Made by a program: the position numbers and the translations under genes. DNA of 27,599 nt. Origin: Rhodospirillaceae bacterium (GTDB lineage Bacteria > Pseudomonadota > Alphaproteobacteria > Dongiales > Dongiaceae). The stretch is from NCBI GenBank assembly GCA_016794075.1, contig JAEUKU010000094.1, forward strand, positions 1-27,599, given 5' to 3'. Shown here in pieces: positions 15,412 through 22,587 of this stretch (its first letter is position 1; every line of letters starts with the position of its first letter). A model generated the notes under the pieces. It did not search any database, was not told the DNA's origin, and was given only the letters and a program-made list of their open reading frames with translations.

Positions 15412-16014
15412 GTGCAGACGCTGGCCTTGAGGACAGCAACAGGGGCGCATTGCGTGCGGACGGACGACGTCGATGACGATGCGCAGTTGCTGCGGGCGGT
15501 CGCCGATGGCGACCGCCGGGCCTTCGACCGCCTGTCGCGCCGCCACCTGGACCGCGCCTATGGCGTGGCCCTGCGCGTCACCGGCAACCGCGCCGACGCC
15601 GAGGACGTGGTGCAGGAGGTATTCCTGCGCGTGTGGCAGCGCCCGGATGCCTGGCGGCCGGGCCAGGCACAATTCTCCACCTGGCTCTACCGGGTGGTGG
15701 TCAATCGTTGCCTCGATCTGAAGCGCCGGCCGAAGGCGGGCGCCCTCGATGCGATCGCCGAACCCGAGGATCCGCGGCCGAATGCCGAGATGGATCTGGT
15801 GGCGGCGGCGAAGCAGCGGGCGCTGAACGACGCGGTGTCGGCCTTGCCGGAGCGCCAGCGCGCGGCGATCGCGCTGACCTATACCGCGGGACTGAAGAAC
15901 ACCGAGGCGGCGAGCGCCTTGGACATATCGGTGAAGGCGTTGGAAGCATTGCTGGTGCGGGCCAAGCGCGAATTGCGCGAGGCGCTCGCCCGGCAAGGAT
16001 GGGTGCAGACATGA
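15412..16014 (+). CDS. ECF-family RNA polymerase sigma factor
   Basis: This 200-residue group-IV sigma factor directs RNA polymerase to promoters of an envelope or stress regulon. Region 2 lies at about 24-105 (LLRAVADGDRRAFDRLSRR, then ADAEDVVQEVFLRVWQ) with the FSTWLYRVVVNRCLD helix typical of sigma-2. Region 4 lies at about 135-192 (LPERQRAAIALTYTAGLKNT, EAASALDISVKALEALLVRA). The GTG at 15412 is chosen. A GTG at 15454 is a possible later start that would remove an unconserved N-terminal 14 residues. The stop overlaps the next gene by four bases (ATGA). That gene is a small membrane protein in the expected anti-sigma position, so post-translational control of this factor is likely. Confidence 0.93.
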   Translation: MQTLALRTATGAHCVRTDDVDDDAQLLRAVADGDRRAFDRLSRRHLDRAYGVALRVTGNRADAEDVVQEVFLRVWQRPDAWRPGQAQFSTWLYRVVVNRCLDLKRRPKAGALDAIAEPEDPRPNAEMDLVAAAKQRALNDAVSALPERQRAAIALTYTAGLKNTEAASALDISVKALEALLVRAKRELREALARQGWVQT

Positions 16015-16343
16015 CAGAACATGATCCGTTCGAGCGGCAGCTGCGTGTGGGCCTGGCGGCGGAACGGGCGCCGGACTCCCTGCGGCGCCGCATCGCCGAA
16101 ATCCCGCTGGAGCATCTGCGCCCGGCCCGGGCTGCCGGCGCTCCAAGCCGGCTGTTCGGCGCCCTCTTCGCGCGGCCGGGCGTTTCCTGGGCGACCAGCT
16201 TCGCCGCGGCGGCTGCCTCGCTCGCGCTTGGTGTGTGGCTGGGCATGGCCGGGCTGGCGTCGACCGATACCGGTGGCGGCGAGGACGCGTTGGTCGCCCT
16301 GGTTTTCAGCGACACGCCGACCACGATAGGAGATGTGCAATGA
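16011..16343 (+). CDS. Small single-pass membrane protein, putative anti-sigma factor
   Basis: This 110-residue protein has a cytoplasmic N-terminal half (about 1-58, basic and helical) and one membrane helix (about 59-82, ATSFAAAAASLALGVWLGMA). A short external tail rich in Gly, Asp and Thr follows. It lacks the HxxxCxxC zinc motif of ZAS anti-sigmas and has no cysteine at all. The assignment rests on position: it overlaps the ECF sigma gene upstream and the sensor gene downstream by four bases each, like the CnrY position in cnrYXH-type systems. It is about the size of CnrY-like anti-sigmas. No sequence motif confirms it. Confidence 0.65.
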   Translation: MTEHDPFERQLRVGLAAERAPDSLRRRIAEIPLEHLRPARAAGAPSRLFGALFARPGVSWATSFAAAAASLALGVWLGMAGLASTDTGGGEDALVALVFSDTPTTIGDVQ

Positions 16344-16789
16344 CCTTGTCAGGCCGCAAGGGAACGATCGTCATCGTCGCGCTGGTGGCATCGGTCTGCG
16401 TGAACCTGCTGCTGGCCGGCATGATGTTCGGGCAGCGCTGGCATGGCGGGCCATCGCGCGGCGGCATGTTCGGCGGGCCGATGCGCGACATGCCGGAAGC
16501 GGCGCGCCCGTTGGTCAAGGAGGTGTTCGACGCCAATCGCGCCGAATTCGACGCCAAGCGCGACGCCGTCGACCAGGCCCGCCAACGCATCGTCGCGGCG
16601 CTGCAGGCCGACACCATCGACCAGGCGCAGCTCGACGCGGCGCTCGGCGAGATGCAGCTGCGCATGACTGAGCTCTACCAGCACGGCCAGAAGGTCATGG
16701 TCGAGGTGGCGCGGAAGCTGCCGCCGGAACTGCGCAAGGACTGGGCCAGGAAATGGGCCGAGAAGCGCAGTTGGAAGAAGCCTGATTAG
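16340..16789 (+). CDS. Membrane-anchored periplasmic metal-sensor-like protein (CnrX/Spy-like)
   Basis: This 149-residue protein has one N-terminal membrane helix (about 9-31) and a periplasmic, charged, all-helical domain (about 52-145) of the heavy-metal-sensor type (Metal_resist/CnrX and Spy/CpxP-like). Spy-like traits include repeated helices with KRDAVDQARQRIVAAL and a stretch rich in Gly, Met and His after the membrane anchor (GQRWHGGPSRGGMFGGPMRD). Possible metal ligands are His35, His115 and Met120. The spacing of the last pair (H-x4-M) is not the H-x3-M of CnrX as I recall it, so metal specificity is not predicted. The ATG overlaps the previous stop by four bases. The stop overlaps the converging hydrolase gene by four bases. 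Confidence 0.75.
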   Translation: MTLSGRKGTIVIVALVASVCVNLLLAGMMFGQRWHGGPSRGGMFGGPMRDMPEAARPLVKEVFDANRAEFDAKRDAVDQARQRIVAALQADTIDQAQLDAALGEMQLRMTELYQHGQKVMVEVARKLPPELRKDWARKWAEKRSWKKPD

Positions 16790-17580
16790 CGCAGGTCGGC
16801 GAGGAAATCCGCCAGGATCCGGTTGAACGCCCCGGGCGCCTCGATCGGCGCCTGGTGCAGGCACCCGGGAATGACTTCGAGCCGCGATCCCTTGATCCGC
16901 GCCTGGATCGCCTCCGACGCCGCCACCGGCGTGCCGGGATCCTTCTCCCCCGCGATGATCAGCGTCGGCAGCGCGATCCGCTGCAGCTGCTCGGTGTAGT
17001 CCAGCATCTTGATGGCGTGGCCGCAGCCGATCATGCCGGCCGCCGGCGTGCCGCGGATCATGTCGGCGACCCAGCGCGTCGTCTCGGGATCGCGGGCACG
17101 GAATTCGGCGCTGAGCCAGCGTTCCAAAGTCGGCTGCACCTGGCCTTCGACGCCGTCGCGGCGGATCGCCTCGATGCGCTGATCCCACATCGCGCGGCCT
17201 TCCGGCGGCACGCGGCTGGTGGTGCTGGCCAGCACCAGGGCCCGGAAGCGCTGCGCATGCCGCAGGCCCAGCGACTGGCCGATCATGCCGCCGATCGAGA
17301 TGCCGACGAAGACCGCCGGCCGCTCGACGCCCAGGCAATCCAGCACGCCGACCACGTCGTCGGCGAGCATGTCCAGGGTGTAGGGAAAGTCCGGCGCCGC
17401 GCTCTCGCCATGGCCGCGCATGTCGAAGGTGACGACGCGGTAGCGCGGCGCGAAGGCCGCCACCTGCGCCCGCCACATGGCGCGGCTGGTCGCCAGCGAG
17501 TGGTTGAAGACCAGGACCGGCGCGTCCTGCGGTCCTGCCGCCTCGCAGGCGATGTCGATGCCGTTGGCGGTTACGCGCAT
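16786..17580 (-). CDS. Alpha/beta hydrolase (3-oxoadipate enol-lactonase-like)
   Basis: This 264-residue alpha/beta-hydrolase-fold enzyme has a complete catalytic triad: Ser95 in the nucleophile elbow GISIGG, Asp214 in GEKDPGTP and His242 in GCLHQAP. The oxyanion region is NHSLATSRAMW near 26-36. The overall pattern resembles PcaD-type enol-lactonases, but no other beta-ketoadipate genes are nearby, so the substrate is open. I chose the ATG at 17580 (MRVTANGIDI). The open frame extends 34 codons upstream through gshA and is not supported. It lies 17 bases after gshA on the same strand, so it may be cotranscribed, and it converges with the sensor gene of the ECF block. Confidence 0.9.
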   Translation of the reverse strand: MRVTANGIDIACEAAGPQDAPVLVFNHSLATSRAMWRAQVAAFAPRYRVVTFDMRGHGESAAPDFPYTLDMLADDVVGVLDCLGVERPAVFVGISIGGMIGQSLGLRHAQRFRALVLASTTSRVPPEGRAMWDQRIEAIRRDGVEGQVQPTLERWLSAEFRARDPETTRWVADMIRGTPAAGMIGCGHAIKMLDYTEQLQRIALPTLIIAGEKDPGTPVAASEAIQARIKGSRLEVIPGCLHQAPIEAPGAFNRILADFLADLR

Positions 17581-17597
17581 GACGGTTCCTTCCGCAG

Positions 17598-18962
17598 CTA
17601 GTAGGCGAACTCCGAGAACACCGGATCGACGCTGCCGTTCCAGCGGCCGTGGAAGAGCTCCAGCTTTTCCTCGGCCGGGCACTTGCCGCTTTCGGCGATC
17701 TCCTGCAGCACGTTGAGGAAACCGGATTCGTCGCCGCCGATCCGATCCAGCGATGCGCGGCGCTGCAACCCGGCCCGGGCGATCGCCAGCGTTTCCAGCG
17801 CGATCTCCTTCACGCTGCGGTCGTGGAAGCGGGTCTTCAGCGCGTGCTTCGGCACGTCGCGGCGCAATTGCGCGTGGTCTTCCTGCGTCCAGCCTTTGAC
17901 CAGGTCCCAGGCCGCATCCAGCGCCTGGTCGTCATAGAGCAGGCCGACCCAGATGGCGGGCAGGGCGCAGAGCCGGTCCCAGGGCCCGCCGTCGGCGCCG
18001 CGCATTTCGATGTAGCGCTTCAGCCGCACTTCCGGGAACGCGGTGGTGACGTGGTCGGAGAAATCGCCCATGGTCGGGATCTCGCCGGGCAGCAGCGGCA
18101 GCTTGCCGGCCATGAAGTCGCGGAACGACTGGCCGCTGGCATCGAGATACTGGCCGTCGCGATAGACGAAATACATCGGCACGTCGAGCATGTAGTCGAC
18201 ATAGCGCTCGAAGCCGAAGTCGTCCTCGAAGACGAAGGGCAGGGTGCCGGTGCGATCCGGGTCGGTATCGGTCCAGATATGGCTGCGATAGCTCAAGAAT
18301 CCGTTCGGCTTGCCCTCGGTGAACGGCGAATCGGCGAACAGCGCCGTGGCGATCGGCTGCAGCGCCATGGAGACGCGCATCTTCTTCACCATGTCGGCTT
18401 CGCTGGCGAAATCCAGGTTCACCTGCACGGTGCAGGTGCGGATCATCATGTCGATGCCGAGTTGGCCCTTCTTCTCCATCATGGAGCGCATGATCTTGTA
18501 GCGGCCCTTGGGCATCCAGGGCGTGTCGGCACGCGACCATTTCGGGTTCATGCCCATGCCGAGCAGGCCGACCCCCAGCTCGGCGGCGACCTCCTTCACC
18601 TGCGTCAGATGGCGGCCGACCTCCGAACAGGTCTCGTGGATCGAGCGCAGGGGTGCGCCGGAGAGCTCGAACTGCCCGCCCGGCTCCAGCGTGATGTTGC
18701 AGCCGTCCATGGTGAGGGCGATGACGTTGCCGTTCTCCTCGACCGGCTGCCAGCCGAAGCGCTGCAGGCCGCGCAGCATGGCGCCGATGCCGTTCGGCTG
18801 CTCGTAGCTGACCGTGCGCAGCGTCTTGAGGTCGAAGACAAATTTCTCGTGCTCGGTGCCGATGCGCCAATCGCCGCGCGGCTTGTTGCCGGCTTCGAAA
18901 TACTCCACCAGCTGCCGCTTGCTCGTGATGGGCGCGCCGCCGGATTTCGGGGGTGCCGACAT
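17598..18962 (-). CDS. gshA: Glutamate-cysteine ligase, plant/alphaproteobacterial type
   Basis: This enzyme joins glutamate and cysteine with ATP to give gamma-glutamylcysteine, the first step of glutathione synthesis. The 454-residue product matches the GCS2-type family of plants and alphaproteobacteria, not the E. coli type. Motifs are IGTEHEKFVFD near the start, YEQPNGIGAMLRGL, NITLEPGGQFELSG with the HETCSEV region, GMGMNPKW, and CTVQVNLDFASE. The C-terminal part has ARAGLQRRASLDR and ends at EFAY. The ATG at 18962 precedes SAPPKSGGAPITSK, a common start. It follows rsmE by eight bases, so they should share a transcript. Confidence 0.93.
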   Translation of the reverse strand: MSAPPKSGGAPITSKRQLVEYFEAGNKPRGDWRIGTEHEKFVFDLKTLRTVSYEQPNGIGAMLRGLQRFGWQPVEENGNVIALTMDGCNITLEPGGQFELSGAPLRSIHETCSEVGRHLTQVKEVAAELGVGLLGMGMNPKWSRADTPWMPKGRYKIMRSMMEKKGQLGIDMMIRTCTVQVNLDFASEADMVKKMRVSMALQPIATALFADSPFTEGKPNGFLSYRSHIWTDTDPDRTGTLPFVFEDDFGFERYVDYMLDVPMYFVYRDGQYLDASGQSFRDFMAGKLPLLPGEIPTMGDFSDHVTTAFPEVRLKRYIEMRGADGGPWDRLCALPAIWVGLLYDDQALDAAWDLVKGWTQEDHAQLRRDVPKHALKTRFHDRSVKEIALETLAIARAGLQRRASLDRIGGDESGFLNVLQEIAESGKCPAEEKLELFHGRWNGSVDPVFSEFAY

Positions 18963-18970
18963 CGATGCTC

Positions 18971-19780
18971 CTATTCCCCGCCGGCCCGCTCGCTCTCGGG
19001 CGTGCCAATCGGAAGCATGGGCTGTGGCGGCCGTTTCCGGCCGTCGCCCAGGATGGACTGAAAGACGGCAAGCGCGGTGAGCGCCGCCGTGTCGGCGCGC
19101 AGGATACGAGGCCCCAAGCCGACGGGCGTAACAAAGTCCAGATCACGCAACCGGTCAAGCTCGCTCACATGAAACCCGCCTTCCGGGCCGCAAAGAACGC
19201 CCCATGCGTTAGCTTTGCTAACACTTCCGTCATCATCTGTTATCCTGCTTAACGCATCCGCGATCGGTTCTGCCGCGCCGGCCTCGGCGCAGAGGATCAT
19301 GCGCCGGTCGCGGGGCCAGTTCCGCAGCAGCGCGTCGAGTTCGACCGCCGGCCGGATCTCCGGAATGGTCAGGCGCTCGGTCTGCTCCGCGGCTTCGATG
19401 GCGTTGGCCTTGAGGCGGTCGAGATTGAGCCGCGAGCTGACCGTCCGCCGCGTGATCACCGGCTGGAAGACGGCGGCGCCCAGTTCGGTGCCTTTCTCGA
19501 CCAGGAAGTCGACGGCGTCCTTTTTCAGCGGCGCGAAGCACAGCCAGAGATCGGGCACGTCATCCTGCTCGCGGCGCTTGGCGGCGACGCGCAGCGCGAC
19601 GGCGCGCTTGTCGAGCCGCGCGATCTCCGCCTGAAATTCCCCGTCGCGGCCATTGAACAGCACCACCGGGTCACCCAAGGCGCGCCGCATGACGTTGCGG
19701 AGATAATGCTGCGCGCGCTCATCGGCGGCGATCTCGAGGCCGGGCCGGAGATCGGCGGCGACATAGAGGCGGGGGATCAT
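18971..19780 (-). CDS. rsmE: 16S rRNA (uracil-1498-N3)-methyltransferase
   Basis: RsmE methylates U1498 in 16S rRNA using SAM. It is a SPOUT methyltransferase with an N-terminal PUA-like domain (about 1-75). The knot motifs are clear: GPEGGF for SAM binding, and the C-terminal LGPRILRADTAALTAL. The ATG at 19780 gives MIPRLYVAADL. A start at 19792 adds four residues and has no ribosome site. The linker before GPEGGF contains an AT-rich, rare-codon stretch (residues around RITDDDGSVSKANA) that looks like an in-frame insertion of about ten residues, described separately. The domain order and key residues are intact, so the enzyme should work. It heads the rsmE-gshA-hydrolase unit and is divergent from ubiA. 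Confidence 0.95.
   Translation of the reverse strand: MIPRLYVAADLRPGLEIAADERAQHYLRNVMRRALGDPVVLFNGRDGEFQAEIARLDKRAVALRVAAKRREQDDVPDLWLCFAPLKKDAVDFLVEKGTELGAAVFQPVITRRTVSSRLNLDRLKANAIEAAEQTERLTIPEIRPAVELDALLRNWPRDRRMILCAEAGAAEPIADALSRITDDDGSVSKANAWGVLCGPEGGFHVSELDRLRDLDFVTPVGLGPRILRADTAALTALAVFQSILGDGRKRPPQPMLPIGTPESERAGGE
19204..19257. repeat. AT-rich palindromic patch inside rsmE
   Basis: The segment is bounded by ATGCGTTA (19204-19211) and TAACGCAT (19250-19257), an exact inverted repeat. It contains the smaller inverted repeat GTTAGC TTT GCTAAC near 19209-19223. It is 23 of 54 GC by hand count, in a window that is otherwise far richer. On the minus strand it reads in frame with rsmE using codons rare in this genome (TTA, AGG, ATA, ACA, GGA, AGT, AAA). 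Confidence 0.6.
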
Positions 19781-19888
19781 CTCAGGCCCCATTGCCGCAG
19801 CGCTGCGGCCAATTTGACTTCACCGGCGTCATCAACGACCTTGTCCCCCTTCCGGCCGGGGCAGGCCCGGCCACAGCACGTCACCAAT

Positions 19889-20833
19889 ATGACCAGCGCG
19901 CGCAACAATCAATCAACGGTCGACCAATCCGCCGCCGACATCAAGGCCGGCGATTGGATCGACCGCTATTTGCCGGCGTCGGCGCGGCCATATGCGCGGC
20001 TGGCCCGGCTCGATCGGCCGATCGGCACCTGGCTGCTGCTGTTTCCCTGCTGGTGGTCGATCGCCCTGGCGGCGGCGCCCGGTACTTGGCCGGATTTCCG
20101 GCTGATGATCCTCTTCGGTCTCGGTGCGCTGGTGATGCGCGGGGCGGGCTGCACCGTCAACGATATGATCGACCGCGACATCGACGCCAAGGTGGCGCGC
20201 ACGGCCACGCGGCCGCTGGCCAGCGGCCAATTGTCGCTCTCGCAGGCGTGGCGCTTCCTCGGCCTGCAGCTCGGCATCGGGCTGGTCATCCTGCTGCAAT
20301 TGTCCTGGACCGCGATTTGGCTCGGCGTGGCCTCCCTTGTACTGGTCGCGGTCTATCCGACGATGAAGCGCATCACTTGGTGGCCGCAGGCCTTTCTCGG
20401 CCTCGCCTTCAACTGGGGCGCGCTGATGGGCTGGGCGGCAATGCGGGACGAACTCGCCTGGGCGCCTGTCCTGCTCTATGCCGCCGGCATCTTCTGGACC
20501 TTGAGCTACGACACCATCTACGCGCACCAGGACAAGAGCGACGACGCGTTGATCGGGGTGAAGTCGACGGCGCTGCGGCTGGGTGCCCAAACCAAGACAT
20601 GGCTGCTCGGCTTCGACGCCGCGATGCTGGTGCTGCTCGTCGCCGCGCTGGCCGCCGCGGGAATCGGCTGGATCGCCTATGTCGTCGTGCTGGCACTCGC
20701 CGCGCATCTGCTGTGGCAGGCCGCGGATGTCGATCTTGACGATCCGCGCGATTGCCTCGCCAAGTTCCGCAGCAATCGCTGGATCGGCTGGATCCTGCTC
20801 GCCGGAATCGTGCTCGGGCGGCTCTGGGCGTGA
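19889..20833 (+). CDS. ubiA: 4-hydroxybenzoate polyprenyltransferase
   Basis: UbiA attaches the polyprenyl chain to 4-hydroxybenzoate in ubiquinone synthesis at the inner membrane. The 314-residue protein has many membrane helices and both aspartate-rich motifs: NDMIDRDID at 91-99 with KVART after it, and YDTIYAHQDKSDD at 207-219. The ARLDRPIGTWLLLFPCWWS entry helix is typical. I chose the ATG at 19889 (MTSARNNQST). The open frame extends upstream into the rsmE promoter region and was not used. The stop overlaps the following methyltransferase start by four bases (GTGA), which indicates tight coupling. Confidence 0.95.
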   Translation: MTSARNNQSTVDQSAADIKAGDWIDRYLPASARPYARLARLDRPIGTWLLLFPCWWSIALAAAPGTWPDFRLMILFGLGALVMRGAGCTVNDMIDRDIDAKVARTATRPLASGQLSLSQAWRFLGLQLGIGLVILLQLSWTAIWLGVASLVLVAVYPTMKRITWWPQAFLGLAFNWGALMGWAAMRDELAWAPVLLYAAGIFWTLSYDTIYAHQDKSDDALIGVKSTALRLGAQTKTWLLGFDAAMLVLLVAALAAAGIGWIAYVVVLALAAHLLWQAADVDLDDPRDCLAKFRSNRWIGWILLAGIVLGRLWA

Positions 20834-21474
20834 GTGATCCCGCCGCCTTCATCGCCGCGCAGACCACGCTGGCGCGGCCGCCGCTGGTGCCCGAGATCGC
20901 GCTGCATCTGGCGACCGAGATCACGCCGATCTGGCAGGCGACGGAAGCGGAGCTGGCGCGCATGAACCTGCCGCCGCCCTATTGGGCCTTCGCCTGGCCG
21001 GGTGGACAGGCGCTCACCCGCTTCGTGCTCGACCATCCGGAGTGGGTCAAGGGCAAGCGCGTGCTGGATTTCGCCGCCGGCAGCGGGCTTTCCGCCATCG
21101 GCGCGGCGCTGGCGGGGGCGGCACGGGTCGAGGCGGCGGAGATCGACGCCTATGCCGGTGCGGCGATCCTGCTCAACGCCAAGGCCAACAAGGTCGCCGT
21201 CGACCTCGTGGTCGAGGATCTGATCGGCCAGCCGGCGCGCTGGGAAATCGTGCTGGCCGGCGATGTGTGCTACGAGAAGCCGATGGCGGACCGGGTGATC
21301 GGCTGGTTCCGCGCGCTGGCAAGCCGCGGCGTCGCCGTGCTGATGGGCGACCCGGGCCGCGCCTATCTGCCGTCGGGCGGCCTGGTCGAGTTGGCGCGCT
21401 ATCGGGTCCCGACCACCCTGGAACTAGAAGACCGCGAGATGCGCGAGACCATCGTCTGGCGCCTGATGCCGTGA
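20830..21474 (+). CDS. ETFB-lysine-methyltransferase-like class I methyltransferase
   Basis: This 214-residue SAM-dependent methyltransferase is closely like human ETFBKMT and its bacterial homologues, which methylate lysines on the beta subunit of electron transfer flavoprotein. Matching features are PPPYWAFAWPGGQAL at 48-62 (WPGGQ at 56-60), motif I LDFAAGSG at 79-86, the acidic AEIDAYAG at 103-110, GDVCYEK at 144-150 (in place of GDMFYDE) and GDPGR at 173-177. It starts with GTG at 20830, overlapping the ubiA stop. Annotation pipelines often call this family ribosomal L11 or nicotinamide methyltransferase, but these motifs favour ETFB. The next gene follows after eight bases. Confidence 0.85.
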   Translation: MSDPAAFIAAQTTLARPPLVPEIALHLATEITPIWQATEAELARMNLPPPYWAFAWPGGQALTRFVLDHPEWVKGKRVLDFAAGSGLSAIGAALAGAARVEAAEIDAYAGAAILLNAKANKVAVDLVVEDLIGQPARWEIVLAGDVCYEKPMADRVIGWFRALASRGVAVLMGDPGRAYLPSGGLVELARYRVPTTLELEDREMRETIVWRLMP

Positions 21475-21482
21475 GGGAGTGC

Positions 21483-22214
21483 ATGAACGAACGCGTTGGA
21501 ATAGTCTCGGAACTGTGGCGCTACCCGGTGCAGAGCCTGCAGGGCGAACAGGTGCCGACCCTCGATCTGGCGCCCGGCGGCAGCCCCGGCGACCGCTTCT
21601 ATTGCGTGGCGGAGGCGGAGAGCGGCGCGGCGGGCGTCGCCTCGCGGCCGCCCTGGAAGATGCTCATTACCTGGTCGGCGCGCTATCTGGGCGAGCCGAG
21701 GGCGGGGCAGGATCTGCCGCTGGTGGAGATCGGCTTCCCCGACGGCATGTCCATGCGTTCGGACGACGCCGGCATCGACGCGGCGATGTCCGAGCGGATC
21801 GGCCGCCCGGTGCGCCTGCGCCGCAGCGCCGAGGCGGGCGTGATCCGGCCCTATACCCCGAGCGATTGCCATATCCTCACTAACGCGACGCTGAAGGCGT
21901 TGAGTGCCGCCTATCCCCAGGGCCGGTTCGTGCCCGCCCGCTTCCGGCCCAATGTCGTGCTGGAATGCGCGCCCGGCGCGCGCGGATTCGTCGAGAGCGG
22001 CTGGCTCGGTGCGGACCTGACCCTGGGCGAGGTCGTGTTCGACATCAACGAGCATTGCGAGCGCTGCGCGCTCACCACCCGGCCGCAGGGTGATCTGCCC
22101 ATGGACCCGGGCATCCTGCACACGGCGCAGCAGGTCAACCAGAACCATGTCGGCGTCTATGGCGCGGTGCGCCGCGCCGGCCGGATCAAACTCGGCGACG
22201 CGGCGCTACGCTAG
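21483..22214 (+). CDS. MOSC domain-containing protein
   Basis: This 243-residue protein has an N-terminal MOSC_N beta-barrel (about 1-95, VSELWRYPVQSLQGEQV, then PGDRFYCV) and a C-terminal MOSC domain (about 100-240). The domain resembles the molybdenum-cofactor sulphurase C-terminus and the YcbX/mARC family. The likely cofactor ligand cysteine lies in HCERCALTTRPQG, the usual C-x2-C region. Such proteins bind Moco and reduce N-hydroxylated bases or carry sulphur. No ferredoxin domain follows, so an electron partner must be separate. It lies eight bases after the ETFB-type methyltransferase and may be cotranscribed. It is convergent with the SemiSWEET gene, with only six bases between stops. 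Confidence 0.9.
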   Translation: MNERVGIVSELWRYPVQSLQGEQVPTLDLAPGGSPGDRFYCVAEAESGAAGVASRPPWKMLITWSARYLGEPRAGQDLPLVEIGFPDGMSMRSDDAGIDAAMSERIGRPVRLRRSAEAGVIRPYTPSDCHILTNATLKALSAAYPQGRFVPARFRPNVVLECAPGARGFVESGWLGADLTLGEVVFDINEHCERCALTTRPQGDLPMDPGILHTAQQVNQNHVGVYGAVRRAGRIKLGDAALR

Positions 22215-22220
22215 GCGGGA

Positions 22221-22547
22221 TTACTCGGCGGCGACGGGTCGTTGAAGACCCACCGGGGCGGCGGCCATCATGCGCCGCTGCCGGCGCAGATCGCCGAGCT
22301 TCATGACCAGCACCCAGCCGACCAGGCTGATGCCGACGACGTTGGCGGCGATGAGGGACGGGCTGTCGAACAGCACGCCGTAGATCAGCCACAGCGCCTG
22401 GCCGGTCAGCATCATCAGGTACATGACGAGCGAGACGTCGGCGGCCGAACGCTGGCGTCGGATGCGCAAGGCCTGGGGCAGGAAGCTGAGCGTGGTGAGG
22501 ATCGCGGCGACGAAGCCGAGAATCTCGATCAGAAATGTGGCGGACAT
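22221..22547 (-). CDS. SemiSWEET-like sugar transporter
   Basis: This 108-residue protein has three membrane helices (about 5-25, 38-57 and 65-83), the SemiSWEET (MtN3/PQ-loop) layout, which works as a homodimer that moves sugars such as sucrose or glucose. The PQ signature is in TLSFLPQALRI (Pro24-Gln25), followed by SAADVSLVMYLMM and LWLIYGV. A basic tail of about 25 residues is longer than in most members. I chose the ATG at 22547, because the open frame reaching 22616 overlaps the DUF4170 stop and adds no conserved sequence. It lies 40 bases downstream of the DUF4170 gene on the same strand. Confidence 0.88.
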   Translation of the reverse strand: MSATFLIEILGFVAAILTTLSFLPQALRIRRQRSAADVSLVMYLMMLTGQALWLIYGVLFDSPSLIAANVVGISLVGWVLVMKLGDLRRQRRMMAAAPVGLQRPVAAE

Positions 22548-22587
22548 GACGGGGAGTTCCGAAGCTGAAAGGCGATAAAGGCGGGCT

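Noticed and set aside
17598..19061. 470-codon plus frame over gshA
   Set aside because: It is antisense to a gene with clear glutamate-cysteine ligase motifs and has no motif itself.
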